A DNA stretch of 64,000 nt from Nocardioides sp. BP30. Lineage in GTDB: Bacteria; Actinomycetota; Actinomycetes; Propionibacteriales; Nocardioidaceae. The position numbers and the translations under genes are program-made. The notes below the pieces were generated by a model that saw only the letters and a list, made by a program, of their open reading frames with translations, was not told where the DNA came from and ran no database searches. The DNA lies in assembly GCF_029873215.1 (NCBI RefSeq), contig NZ_CP123620.1, forward strand, positions 3,348,001 to 3,412,000, read 5' to 3'. Positions within the stretch are counted from its first letter, which is position 1. Each line of letters opens with the position of its first letter. Of this stretch, positions 49,652 through 59,379 are shown in pieces.

Positions 49652-51394
49652 CTACTCGGTGTAGTAGACGTCGGCGCGGCGGTTCTTCGCCGGGTCCTTG
49701 CTGACCGGGTTCTGCATCGCGGCGGCGACCGTGACGGCCTTGGCCTTCACCCCGTGCGCCCGCAGGTACCTGACGACGGCGTGGGCCCGATCAGCGGCAA
49801 GCTTGCGGCTGTGGGCGCTGTTCTTGCCCGGCCCGTAGGTGTTGCCGTAGACGACGACCGTGCTGGCGGTGCGCAGCGTGGCCAGGTGAGCGTGGAGCGC
49901 GTGCTTGGCGGCCGAGGTGAGCTTGGCCGAGTTGAAGGCGAACAGCACCTTGCCGCCGTGCTTGAGCTGCTGGGAGGGCTTGGCGCTCTTGACGAAGGCG
50001 ACCTCGATCGTGCCGGAGCGCACCGTCGTGCCGTGGTCGGCGACGCGCACCTTGCACGAGCCGGGGGCGATCAGCGTGACCTCGCCGTCGCTGGCACCGC
50101 AGACGCCGACGGGCTTGGCGGTGACGTGCAGGTGGGACTCACCCTTGCCCAGCACCGACACGGTCTGGGTCGTCTTCCCCGCGGCCGGGATGGCCGGGGC
50201 GCCCCACACCGGGAAGGACCGACTGACGGGGGTAGCGCCGGCCAGCTTGGCGGTGACCTTGCAGGCGCCGGCCGCAACGAGCTTCACGCTCGTCGCGCTC
50301 GCGATCGTGCACACCGACGGCGTCGAGGAGGTGACCTTGGCCGACGCGGTGGCGGAGATGGCGGCCTTGCCGCGCGAGAGGGCCACGCCGTCGGGTACCT
50401 GGAGGGCGAGCGCAGGCGTGGCGTCGACGATCTTGAAAGACCGCGTGACCGGCCCCGCTCCGGTCCATCCCATGTACTGGTACTGCTTCGCCGTGACGGT
50501 GCAGGTGCCGAGCTTGTGGAACGTAAGCTCATCGGTGTCGATCGACCTCGCCGGGCGGACCGTGCCGGCCGGACGACGGGCGTAGACCGGCACCGAGCAG
50601 ACCGAGCTGTCGGCGACGCTGTACTCGATGAAGCCGTCCGAGGGGGACACTGCGCTGAGCTTCATGCTGCCCTTGCTCAGCAGCTGGTCGGCGATCGGGG
50701 CGAAGGTGAAGGCCGGCGGGAGCTGCACCCAGAAGCTGTTCGAGACCGGAAGAGCCGCTGCATACACGCCGTTGCCGTCCTGCGACGCCGAGACCGTGCA
50801 CTTGCCCTGCGATACCAGCGTGACGACGCTGCCGCTGACAGTGCACACGCCCGTGGTCTGAGAGCTGTAGGCGACCGGCAAGGCGGAGTCCGCGCTCGCG
50901 TTCAAGGTGACGGTGTGGACGCTGAGAGCCGTGTCCTGGATCCCCGGAAAGGTGATCGCCTGGTTCTGGAGCGCCGGGACGAGCTGGACCTCACCGCTGC
51001 ACAGCGGGGTGCTGCTCTCGCTGACCGACGGGGTGGGGTAAGGGAAGACTCGGAAGCCGACCGACGGGGCCGTGGCGCCCCCGAGTATCTGCAACAGATC
51101 GTAGGACCACTCGCTTGAGCCGTTCCCGGGCAGCAGCCACGGGCCAGGGTTCTCGATGAGGTGCCCGCCGACCGTCATCATTCCCGAGTAGTTGGTGACG
51201 TCGGGGTCGCCTGTGATGGTGAGGGTAGTTGTCTCACCGGGCCGGATCGATGCAGGCGAGAACGTCATCTGGCACGCGGGGGTCACCGCATGGGCCGCGG
51301 CGACCGGCACGGCGAGCGAGAGGCCCGTGGCGGCGATGCAGCCGGCCAGGGCGACGCCGACACGTCGGCGCAACGAGGTGGTGATGCGGGGCAT
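49652..51394 (-). CDS. Secreted repeat protein with OmpA-like C-terminus
   Basis: 580 aa. A signal peptide (RRRVGVALAGCIAATGLSLAVPVAAAHA) is followed by cysteine-paired beta repeats (for example YSSQTTGVCTVSGSVVTLVSQGKCTVSASQDG), an Ig-like unit common in secreted actinobacterial proteins. The C-terminal 100 residues form an OmpA-like domain: LFAFNSAKLTSAAKHALHAHLATL, VVVYGNTYGPGKNSAHSRKLAADRAHAVVRYLRAHGV, NRRADVYYTE, which in other proteins binds peptidoglycan. It is probably a cell-wall-attached protein. The ATG at 51394 is chosen because it puts the signal peptide at the N-terminus. Confidence 0.78.
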   Translation of the reverse strand: MPRITTSLRRRVGVALAGCIAATGLSLAVPVAAAHAVTPACQMTFSPASIRPGETTTLTITGDPDVTNYSGMMTVGGHLIENPGPWLLPGNGSSEWSYDLLQILGGATAPSVGFRVFPYPTPSVSESSTPLCSGEVQLVPALQNQAITFPGIQDTALSVHTVTLNASADSALPVAYSSQTTGVCTVSGSVVTLVSQGKCTVSASQDGNGVYAAALPVSNSFWVQLPPAFTFAPIADQLLSKGSMKLSAVSPSDGFIEYSVADSSVCSVPVYARRPAGTVRPARSIDTDELTFHKLGTCTVTAKQYQYMGWTGAGPVTRSFKIVDATPALALQVPDGVALSRGKAAISATASAKVTSSTPSVCTIASATSVKLVAAGACKVTAKLAGATPVSRSFPVWGAPAIPAAGKTTQTVSVLGKGESHLHVTAKPVGVCGASDGEVTLIAPGSCKVRVADHGTTVRSGTIEVAFVKSAKPSQQLKHGGKVLFAFNSAKLTSAAKHALHAHLATLRTASTVVVYGNTYGPGKNSAHSRKLAADRAHAVVRYLRAHGVKAKAVTVAAAMQNPVSKDPAKNRRADVYYTE

Positions 51395-51550
51395 GGAGAC
51401 TCTTCTGTAGGAGGACCGGGGAACTGCCGTCCACGGAGACACTCCGGACCTGACGGCGCAGGACTCTCCATCGGCGCCTGGCGGCGAGCAGTGAGAAAAA
51501 GAACGGCATTCTCTTTACCGTCGCGTCACCCGCGCTGGGCCTCGGTGCAC

Positions 51551-52234
51551 TCAGTGCTCCAGCCCGAGGCGGCCCATCCGCTCGATGTGACGTCGCGTGA
51601 TCCGCCCGAAGATCTCGGCGATGGAGGCGAGGTCCAGGCTGTCGATGACCCCACCGGCGAGCACCTCGGAGAGGGTCTCTCGCTCGGCCGCGACGTGCTG
51701 GGTCTGGGTCAGTGCCTCTCCCATGATCCGGCGCCCCCACAGCGCCAGCCGGCCCGCGATGAGGTGGTCGGCCTCGATGCCCGCACGCACCCGCTCGACG
51801 ACGAACTCGCTGCGCTCCTCGGCCAGGGTGGAGGCGATGATCGAGCGGGTGTGCTCGTCGAGATGCACCGCGAACTCGCGATAGAAGTCGCGCACCAGAT
51901 TGTCGCCGACGTACGCCTTGACCAGGGACTCCCACCAGTCGGCCGGTGCGGTGTAGGCGTGGAAGGCGTCGATCGGCGCCCGGAACGGCGCCATCGCCTC
52001 GTAGGGGTCGGCGTCGAGCTGGCGCAGCCCGTCCAGGATCGGCTGGACCTGCGCGAACTGCACCTGGGCGAGCTGCAGCAGCTCCAGCTTGTCGGCCAGG
52101 GACGGGGCGCGACCGGCGTCCTCGGTGAGGCGCTCGCATGCGGAGATCTCGCCGTACCCGATGGCGCCGAGCAGATCGACGATGGCGGCACGGTAGTGCG
52201 GGTCGGTCAGGTCGGGAGCCACGGATGCAACCAC
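51551..52234 (-). CDS. Ferritin-like diiron-fold protein (Rv3210c-like)
   Basis: 227 aa, four-helix-bundle sequence. YGEISACERLTEDAG, HLDEHTRSIIASTLAEERSEFVVERV and DWWESLVKAYVGDNLVRDFYREFA carry acidic and His residues as expected for a MiaE-like or ferritin-like site. A function is not assigned. It is conserved beside the DEAD-box helicase gene in mycobacteria. The start is a GTG at 52232-52234. Confidence 0.75.
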   Translation of the reverse strand: MVASVAPDLTDPHYRAAIVDLLGAIGYGEISACERLTEDAGRAPSLADKLELLQLAQVQFAQVQPILDGLRQLDADPYEAMAPFRAPIDAFHAYTAPADWWESLVKAYVGDNLVRDFYREFAVHLDEHTRSIIASTLAEERSEFVVERVRAGIEADHLIAGRLALWGRRIMGEALTQTQHVAAERETLSEVLAGGVIDSLDLASIAEIFGRITRRHIERMGRLGLEH

Positions 52235-52359
52235 GGCAGCACCCTACCGATAGACTCAGACACTGTATGTGCGCGGCACTGCGCTTTCCCTGACTGGTTG
52301 AGACGACCTGGTTGAGAGTCAGAGCCGCTCCCCTCAAGCGAAAGCGACATCTGAACACC

Positions 52360-53862
<1,503 letters not shown>

Positions 53863-53869
53863 TCGACTA

Positions 53870-54041
53870 GGGCCTCCGTCCGCGTTCATTCGGGCCTCCG
53901 TCCGCGTTCATTCGGGCCTCCGTCCGCGTTCATTCGGGCCTGCGTCCGCGTTCACTCGGGCCTGCGTTCCGCCACTAGGGACGCAGGCCCGACTCGACCC
54001 GGACGCAGGCCCGACTCAACCCGGACGCAGGCCCGACTCAA
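53870..54041. repeat. 22-bp-period minisatellite with inverted second half
   Basis: Four full units of 22 bp start at 53870, 53892, 53914 and 53936 (core GGGCCTCCGTCC or GGGCCTGCGTCC), with a partial fifth at 53958. From 53979 three units in the opposite orientation follow (core GGACGCAGGCCC, at 53979, 54001, 54023). The array fills the entire gap between the convergent DEAD-box and L,D-transpeptidase genes. It can fold into long alternative hairpins and may serve as terminator. It is related to the array at 60523. Confidence 0.9.
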
Positions 54042-54042
54042 C

Positions 54043-54759
54043 TCAGGCGACGACGACTACCTCAGTGCCCACCGAGGCGAAGTCCCACATCGCGATCGCG
54101 TCCGACGTCTTCTGCCGGATGCAGCCGTGCGAGAGGCGCTGGCCGAGCTGGGCGACGGTCTGCAGTGGCTTGCCACCCTTGGTCGGGATGGTGTGGAAGC
54201 CGATCGAGGCGCCGTTGTCGGTACCGTGCGCGAAGCGGACGAAGTACTGCATGACGCCGGAGTCGTCGATGCCGACGGCCCACCGCGACTTGCCGTAGAC
54301 GTGGTAGGTGCCGGGGCGGAGGTTGTCCTCGTCGCTGCCCGAGACCGGATAGGTGCGCTCGACGGTTCCGTCCGAGCCCACGATCCACACCCGCTGCTCG
54401 GTCTGGGAGAACACCGCACGCTCGCCCTTGCCCGAGCCCGCCGGGAGCGCGGTGCTCTCCGGGGCCTCAGCGGCCTTCGCCGAAGCCGAAGCCGAAGCCG
54501 AAGCCGTCGCTTCCACGCTCGGCGTCGCAACCGCCGACGGCGTCGCGACAGCGGACGGCGAGCTGCTCGGCGTCTGCGCCGCAGCGCTCTTCGGCAAGGA
54601 GGCGGCAGCGGCGGCTGGGTCGGTCGCCACCGACCTGTCGGGTGAGCTGGAGAAGAGCCCGAACCCGGCGAGGACGGCGACGAGCGTGACCACCGTCGCC
54701 GCGGTCAGCAGCCCGATCCGCCCCCATCGGGGCCGGACCTGTGCGCGATGTCGGCTCAC
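54043..54759 (-). CDS. L,D-transpeptidase (YkuD family)
   Basis: 238 aa. An N-terminal membrane anchor (GRIGLLTAATVVTLVAVLAGFGLFSS) is followed by an Ala/Ser/Pro/Thr linker with an ASASASAS run encoded by a 6-bp repeat near 54484-54507, then a YkuD domain: VFSQTEQRVWIVGSDG, GFHTIPTKGG and the catalytic SHGCIRQ. It forms 3-3 peptidoglycan cross-links outside the membrane. Its GTG start overlaps the ParA stop by 4 nt (GTGA), so both come from one mRNA. Confidence 0.88.
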   Translation of the reverse strand: MSRHRAQVRPRWGRIGLLTAATVVTLVAVLAGFGLFSSSPDRSVATDPAAAAASLPKSAAAQTPSSSPSAVATPSAVATPSVEATASASASASAKAAEAPESTALPAGSGKGERAVFSQTEQRVWIVGSDGTVERTYPVSGSDEDNLRPGTYHVYGKSRWAVGIDDSGVMQYFVRFAHGTDNGASIGFHTIPTKGGKPLQTVAQLGQRLSHGCIRQKTSDAIAMWDFASVGTEVVVVA

Positions 54760-55529
54760 GACCGGCGGCCCCGCGTGCTCCGTTCGACCAGGTGGCGCGC
54801 CACGTCCCGATAGGCCTGCGCGCCCTTGCTCGAGCGGGAGGTCGCGAGGATCGAACGGCCGGCGGCAGGCGCCTCGGCGAACTTGATGGTCTTCGGGATC
54901 GGCGGCTCGACCACGTCGAGCCCGTAGGTCTCCGAGATGGTCTCGAGCACCGTGCGCGCGTGGGTGGTGCGCCCGTCGTAGAGCGTCGGCAGGACGCCCC
55001 ACACCTCGAGGTCCTTGTTGGTGAAGCGGCGTACGTCGTGGACGGTGTCGAGCAGCTGCCCCACCCCACGGTGGGAGAGCGTCTCGCACTGCAACGGCAC
55101 CAGGACGCCGCTGGCAGCCGTCAGCGCGGCCACCGTCAGCACCCCCAGGGACGGCGGACAGTCCAGCAGGACCCAGTCGTAGCCGTCGATCTCCTCCAGG
55201 ATGGCCTTGAGCACGTGCTCGCGGCCGGTCCGGGTCAGCAGGTCGGCCTCGGCGCGGGCCAGCTCGATGGTGGCCGGGAGCAGGTCGACGCCGTCGTCGG
55301 TGTGCACGATGACCTCGGCCGGTGCGGTGCCCTTGGTGAGCACGTGGTGCACCGAGAGCTCCAGGTCCTCCGGATCGATCCCGAGGGAGAAGGTGAGGCA
55401 GGCCTGAGGATCGAGGTCGACCAGCAGCACCGTATGGCCGAGCTCCGCCAGCGCGGCGCCCAGCGAGGCGACGGAGGTGGTCTTGGCGACGCCGCCCTTC
55501 TGGTTGGCGACGGCGAGCGTGGTGGTCAT
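54756..55529 (-). CDS. ParA/Soj-family ATPase
   Basis: 257 aa. The deviant Walker A is KGGVAKTTS (residues 12-20), with switch motifs VLLVDLDPQAC and WVLLDCPPSLGVLTVAAL and a Lys-rich C-terminus. There is no parB beside it, so it is not the chromosomal parAB pair; I recall an orphan Soj-like gene at the same place in mycobacteria (Rv3213c). A role in positioning the wall-synthesis protein it is coupled to (L,D-transpeptidase) or another cargo is possible. The ATG at 55529 is used. Confidence 0.9.
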   Translation of the reverse strand: MTTTLAVANQKGGVAKTTSVASLGAALAELGHTVLLVDLDPQACLTFSLGIDPEDLELSVHHVLTKGTAPAEVIVHTDDGVDLLPATIELARAEADLLTRTGREHVLKAILEEIDGYDWVLLDCPPSLGVLTVAALTAASGVLVPLQCETLSHRGVGQLLDTVHDVRRFTNKDLEVWGVLPTLYDGRTTHARTVLETISETYGLDVVEPPIPKTIKFAEAPAAGRSILATSRSSKGAQAYRDVARHLVERSTRGRRS

Positions 55530-55578
55530 CGGGACCATCATGCCCGACACCCGGCGAAGTCGGTGTCAGACTGACGGC

Positions 55579-56340
55579 ATGTCCGAGACTGCACTCATCA
55601 CCGGTGCCACCGCCGGCATCGGCCTCGCCTTCGCGCGCCAGCTCGCCGGCCAGGGGCACGACCTGGTCCTCGTCGCCCGCGACAAGGGCCGCCTGGAGGA
55701 GGTCGCCGCCGAGCTCACCGACGCGCACGCGATCCAGGTGGAGGTGCTTGCGGCCGACCTCGGGGACCGCGCGCAGCTGGCGGCCGTCGAGGAACGCGTC
55801 GCCGATGCCTCGCGCCCGGTGGACCTCCTGGTCAACAACGCCGGCTTCGGCCTCAAGCAGCGGTTCCTGGACAACAGCGCCGACCAGGAGCAGGAGATGC
55901 TCGACGTGTTGGTGGTCGCCGTACTGCGCCTCTCGCACGCCGCGCTCGGCGCGATGGCGGCGCGCGGACGCGGCGGCATCATCAATGTCTCCAGCGTCGC
56001 CGCGTTCCTCCCGCGCGGGACCTACAGCGCCGCGAAGGCCTGGGTGAACAGCTTCGGCGAGTGGGCCTCGCACGAGTACGCCGAGCGTGGGGTGCACGTG
56101 ATGACGCTGTGTCCCGGCTTCACCAAGACCGAGTTCCACGAGCGGATGGGGGTGGCGCGCGACTCCGCACCGGGGTTCATGTGGCTCGAGGTCGACGACC
56201 TGGTCGCGACGGCGCTCAAGGACTACCGCAGGAAGAAGGTCTTCTCGATCCCGTCGGCGCAGTACAAGGCGGTGGTCGGCGTGACCCGTGCGATCCCGAA
56301 GGGCCTGCTCCAGCGGTTCCAGTCGCTGGGTCGCAAGTGA
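55579..56340 (+). CDS. SDR-family oxidoreductase
   Basis: 253 aa. Motifs: ALITGATAGIGLAFARQLAGQGHDLVLVARDKGRL (Arg after the second strand indicates NADP), LLVNNAGFGLKQRF, IINVSSVAAF, YSAAK with catalytic Tyr and Lys, and CPGFTKTEFHERM. It is a DltE/SDR group protein that often acts on fatty-acyl or keto-ester substrates. It is divergent from parA with 49 bp between the starts, and convergent with marC. Confidence 0.9.
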   Translation: MSETALITGATAGIGLAFARQLAGQGHDLVLVARDKGRLEEVAAELTDAHAIQVEVLAADLGDRAQLAAVEERVADASRPVDLLVNNAGFGLKQRFLDNSADQEQEMLDVLVVAVLRLSHAALGAMAARGRGGIINVSSVAAFLPRGTYSAAKAWVNSFGEWASHEYAERGVHVMTLCPGFTKTEFHERMGVARDSAPGFMWLEVDDLVATALKDYRRKKVFSIPSAQYKAVVGVTRAIPKGLLQRFQSLGRK

Positions 56341-56358
56341 TCCGCGTCGTACGCCGGG

Positions 56359-56964
56359 CTACGCGGTCTCGATGAAGACCCGGACCGCGTCCTCGACCAT
56401 CTGCACCGCGATCGCGGCCAGCAGCAGACCGGCGATGCGGGTCACGAGCATGACGCCACCCTCGCGGATGAGCTTGAGGATCGGCAGCGAGTAGCGCATC
56501 ACCAGCCACAGTGCGACGTGGACGGCGATGACGCCGAGGGCGACGGCGGAGAAGTCGGCGAAGTCGTGCACGCGGCGGGAGAAGACCATCGTGGCGACGA
56601 TGGCGCCCGGACCGGCCAGCAGCGGGGTGCCGAGCGGGACCAGCGCGATGTTGGTGTCCCCGCTGGTCGGCGCCTCGTCGGACTTGCCGGTGAGCAGCTC
56701 CAGCGCGACCAGCAGTAGGAGCAGCCCGCCGGCGCACTGCAGCGAGGCCACCGAGATGCCGAGGTAGTCCAAGATGGCCTGACCGAAGAACGCGAACGCC
56801 GCGATCACGCCGAAGGCGACCAGCACGGCCTGCCAGGCGGCCCGGCGGGCGGTCGCCTCGGACCGGCCGCTGGTCAGCGAGAGGAAGATCGGCACCGTGC
56901 CGACCGGGTCCATGATGACGAACAGCGTGACGAAGGTCTCCGCGAAGAGCGCACCGGTGATCAC
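56359..56964 (-). CDS. MarC-family integral membrane protein
   Basis: 201 aa, six membrane helices. The family motifs are LFVIMDPVGTVPIFLSLT, ALQCAGGLLLLLVALELL-like (SLQCAGGLLLLLVALELLTG), VPLGTPLLAGPGAIVATMVF and MLVTRIAGLLLAAIAVQMVEDAV. No transport substrate has been established for this family. Its GTG start overlaps the PHP-gene stop by 4 nt. Confidence 0.9.
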   Translation of the reverse strand: MITGALFAETFVTLFVIMDPVGTVPIFLSLTSGRSEATARRAAWQAVLVAFGVIAAFAFFGQAILDYLGISVASLQCAGGLLLLLVALELLTGKSDEAPTSGDTNIALVPLGTPLLAGPGAIVATMVFSRRVHDFADFSAVALGVIAVHVALWLVMRYSLPILKLIREGGVMLVTRIAGLLLAAIAVQMVEDAVRVFIETA

Positions 56965-57839
56965 GGCAACTCCACCACGGGAGTACGCCGTCCCGCCGCC
57001 GCCGACGCCGCTGCGGCCCTCTCCAGCAGTCGGTGCAGCTCGGTCGGATCGGTGGTGTTCACGCCCAGAGGGTGCCCGGTCTTCCCGGTCCCGTGGTAAT
57101 CGCTGGAACCGGTGACGACCAGGCCCAGGTTGCGGGCGATGGCACGCAGGGCGTCGCGGGCCTGGGCGGAGTGGTCCTGGTGATCCACCTCGAGGCCGCT
57201 CAGGCCGATCGCCGCCAGCTCGGCGAGGCGCTCCTCGGACGGTTCGCGCCGTCCGCTGCGGCCCCACGGATGGGCGATCACGCTGACCCCGCCGGCCTCG
57301 GCGATCAGCCGGATCGTCTGCTCCAGCGGCGCGTTGTACCGGTCCACGAACGCCTCCCGCCCCCAGGACAGGTAGCGGTCGAAGGCCTCGTCGCGGTGTC
57401 CGACCACCCCCAGCGCCACCAGCGCGTCAGCGACGTGCGGGCGTCCAGTGGCGGCGGCGTCCGCTGATTGCTCGTGCACGTCCTCCTCGGTGATCGGGAT
57501 GCCGATCTCGCGCAGCCGCGAGACGATCGTCGGCACCCGCGCCGAACGGCCCGCCAAGACGTGCTCGAGCTCGGCGACGAGACCGGGGAGGGTCGGATCG
57601 AGCAGGTAGCCCAGCAGGTGGACACTGCGCCCGGCGTACTCGGTGCTGATCTCGATACCCGACACCACCGTCACACCGTGCTCGGGTCCGACGGCGAGGG
57701 CCTCGGACCAGCCGGCCGTGCTGTCGTGGTCGGTGATCGCCACGACATCGAGCCCGCTCGCGGCGGCCGCCGCGACCAGCTCGGCCGGCGAATCGGTCCC
57801 GTCGCTCACCCGCGAGTGGGTGTGGAGGTCGATGCGCAC
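56961..57839 (-). CDS. PHP-domain phosphoesterase (YciV/RNase AM-like)
   Basis: 292 aa. Metal-binding PHP motifs: RIDLHTHSRVSDGTDSPAELV, VAITDHDSTAGW, VVSGIEIST, HLLGYL, VIAHPWGRSGR and VTGSSDYHG. Homologues hydrolyse 3',5'-nucleoside bisphosphate or trim RNA 5' ends. The start is GTG (VRIDLHTHS). It is translationally coupled to marC and lies 13 bp after the DUF6758 gene, forming one operon. Confidence 0.9.
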   Translation of the reverse strand: MRIDLHTHSRVSDGTDSPAELVAAAAASGLDVVAITDHDSTAGWSEALAVGPEHGVTVVSGIEISTEYAGRSVHLLGYLLDPTLPGLVAELEHVLAGRSARVPTIVSRLREIGIPITEEDVHEQSADAAATGRPHVADALVALGVVGHRDEAFDRYLSWGREAFVDRYNAPLEQTIRLIAEAGGVSVIAHPWGRSGRREPSEERLAELAAIGLSGLEVDHQDHSAQARDALRAIARNLGLVVTGSSDYHGTGKTGHPLGVNTTDPTELHRLLERAAAASAAAGRRTPVVELP

Positions 57840-57852
57840 CCTGGGAGCGTAC

Positions 57853-58509
57853 TCACCAGGTTCCGTGCGGCCCGCCGAAGGGAACCTCCACGAGCGCCAT
57901 CCCGAGCCCCGAGACGTCGCGCAACAGCCACTCCTCGTGCAGGAGCAGGATCGCCGAGGCCGGCCGCAGCACCAACCACAGCCACCGTCCGGCCGCCTCG
58001 CCGACCACCACCGACCGGTCCCATTCGCCGACGGGCCCGGCGCTCGAGGTCTCCCAGGAGGACACCGGCCACAGCGGCACCGGCTGGCTGCCGATCCGCA
58101 GCCGAGCCGCCGGCGGACCGGCGTCGGCGTCGATGCCGGGGTCGTCGCCCGGCGTACCTGCGCACCGGGCACCCAGTCCGACTCCTGCCTCCTCCGCGAC
58201 CACCAGCAGGTCGACGGGCCCGTCTAGCTCGCTCGGGCCCGAGACGCAGGTCAGCGTGGCTGTCGCACCGCGCTCGTCGCCGACCACCGCGAAGTCGGTG
58301 ACCGCCCAGCCCGGGCTCAACGGCCAGGGCAGGTACGTCGGGAAGCCGCCGGCCTGGTCCAGGTGGGCCACGAAGCCGTCGTAGCTGGGCGTCTCGGGGC
58401 GCCACAGCGGGCGGACCGGACCGTGGTCGGGGCAGGCCCAGCGCCCGCCCTCACCGACCCGTGCCACGGGCGTGGGGCAGCGCGGGCAACCGGGAGCCAG
58501 CGGCGGCAT
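57853..58509 (-). CDS. DUF6758 protein
   Basis: 218 aa. An N-terminal zinc-ribbon-like segment (PGCPRCPTPVARVGEGGRWACPDHG) with Cys/Cys/Cys/His, then ETPSYDGFVAHLDQAGGFPTYLPWPLSPGWAVTDFAVV, a family-specific block, and a C-terminal beta-rich part (VLRPASAILLLHEEWLLRDVSGLGMALVEVPFGGP). I know it only as an uncharacterised actinobacterial family. The ATG is used; a GTG three codons upstream is possible. Confidence 0.85.
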   Translation of the reverse strand: MPPLAPGCPRCPTPVARVGEGGRWACPDHGPVRPLWRPETPSYDGFVAHLDQAGGFPTYLPWPLSPGWAVTDFAVVGDERGATATLTCVSGPSELDGPVDLLVVAEEAGVGLGARCAGTPGDDPGIDADAGPPAARLRIGSQPVPLWPVSSWETSSAGPVGEWDRSVVVGEAAGRWLWLVLRPASAILLLHEEWLLRDVSGLGMALVEVPFGGPHGTW

Positions 58510-58572
58510 GTGCCCCACCGTCCCGCGCTCGCGCCCACGGGGTCAAGGGCGTGCGGGCGCCGAAGTGTCGCG

Positions 58573-59127
58573 TCAGCTGTTCCAGGTCACGACGGCGGGC
58601 TGGCCGCGGTCGTCGCCGAGCACCGACAGCGTGGCCGTACCCAGCACGAGGAACCGCCCGAAGGCCACCGGCTCCCCCAGCCACCGGGCGGCCAGCGCGC
58701 GCAGGCAGTGGCCGTGCGCGAAGGCCAGCGTGTCGCCCTCGAGCGCACGTACCCGCGCGATGACCCGGTCCAGGCGCTCGGCGACCTGCTCGGGCGTCTC
58801 GCCACCCGGCGTCTCGCCCGTCCAGATGCTCCAGCCGGGGTCGTGCTCGTGGATCTCGGCGGTGGTGATGCCCTCGTAGCTGCCGTAGGCCCACTCCACC
58901 AGGTCCTCGTCCACGACGGCGTCCGGGAAGCCGGCGAGCTCCGCCGTACGCCGGGCGCGCTGGCGGGGCGAGGTCAGCACGCGCTCGAACCGCCGCCCGG
59001 CCAGCCGCGGCGCGAGCCGCTTGGCCGACTCCTCCCCCGCGGGCAGCAGGGGGAGGTCGGTGGTCGAGGTGTGCCGTCCCGCCTCACTCCACTCGGTGGC
59101 TCCGTGACGGGCGAGGTAAAGGGCCAT
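58573..59127 (-). CDS. Histidine phosphatase (phosphoglycerate-mutase-like)
   Basis: 184 aa. The catalytic RHG motif is LYLARHGATEWSEAGRHTS; the second Arg is in LTSPRQRARRTAE, the acid in EWAYGSYEGITTAEI and the second His in AFAHGHCLRALAARWL. This branch is an acid phosphatase rather than a mutase; I recall the M. tuberculosis homologue Rv3214 as such an enzyme. It is on the minus strand, 63 bp before the DUF6758 gene. Confidence 0.88.
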   Translation of the reverse strand: MALYLARHGATEWSEAGRHTSTTDLPLLPAGEESAKRLAPRLAGRRFERVLTSPRQRARRTAELAGFPDAVVDEDLVEWAYGSYEGITTAEIHEHDPGWSIWTGETPGGETPEQVAERLDRVIARVRALEGDTLAFAHGHCLRALAARWLGEPVAFGRFLVLGTATLSVLGDDRGQPAVVTWNS

Positions 59128-59284
59128 GGCGGGAGTCTTCCAGACCTCCTCAGGGCATGCCGATGCCGGGCCGGACAGCCGTGCGCTCGGCGCGTTGTGG
59201 TGGTGCGCGGGGTGGTGGGTCGCTCACGGTCGGGAAACGGAAGGCGACGGGCTGGAAGGCTGCCGATGAAAGCGGCCGATCGCC

Positions 59285-59330
59285 TTCAGTTTCGCTTTCG
59301 CCCTCAGTTTCGCTTTCGCCTTCGGTTTCC
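59285..59330. repeat. 18-bp tandem repeat in an intergenic gap
   Basis: Two near-identical units, TTCAGTTTCGCTTTCGCC (59285-59302) and CTCAGTTTCGCTTTCGCC (59303-59320), plus a partial third. They lie in the 252-bp gap between the histidine phosphatase and MFS genes (divergent). An open frame on the minus strand reads ETEGESETEG through them, but its composition looks artefactual. The remainder of the gap shows no gene. Confidence 0.8.
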
Positions 59331-59379
59331 CCGACCCGAACCACCTTCCTGACAGCGCCGGATCTGCCACGATCACCCC

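Noticed and set aside
53870..54041. CRISPR array
   Set aside because: The 22-bp units are contiguous with no unique spacers, and no cas gene is near.
59150..59344. 64-codon minus-strand ORF with ETEGESETEG repeats
   Set aside because: It is a read-through of the 18-bp repeat with no ribosome site and no protein-like remainder.
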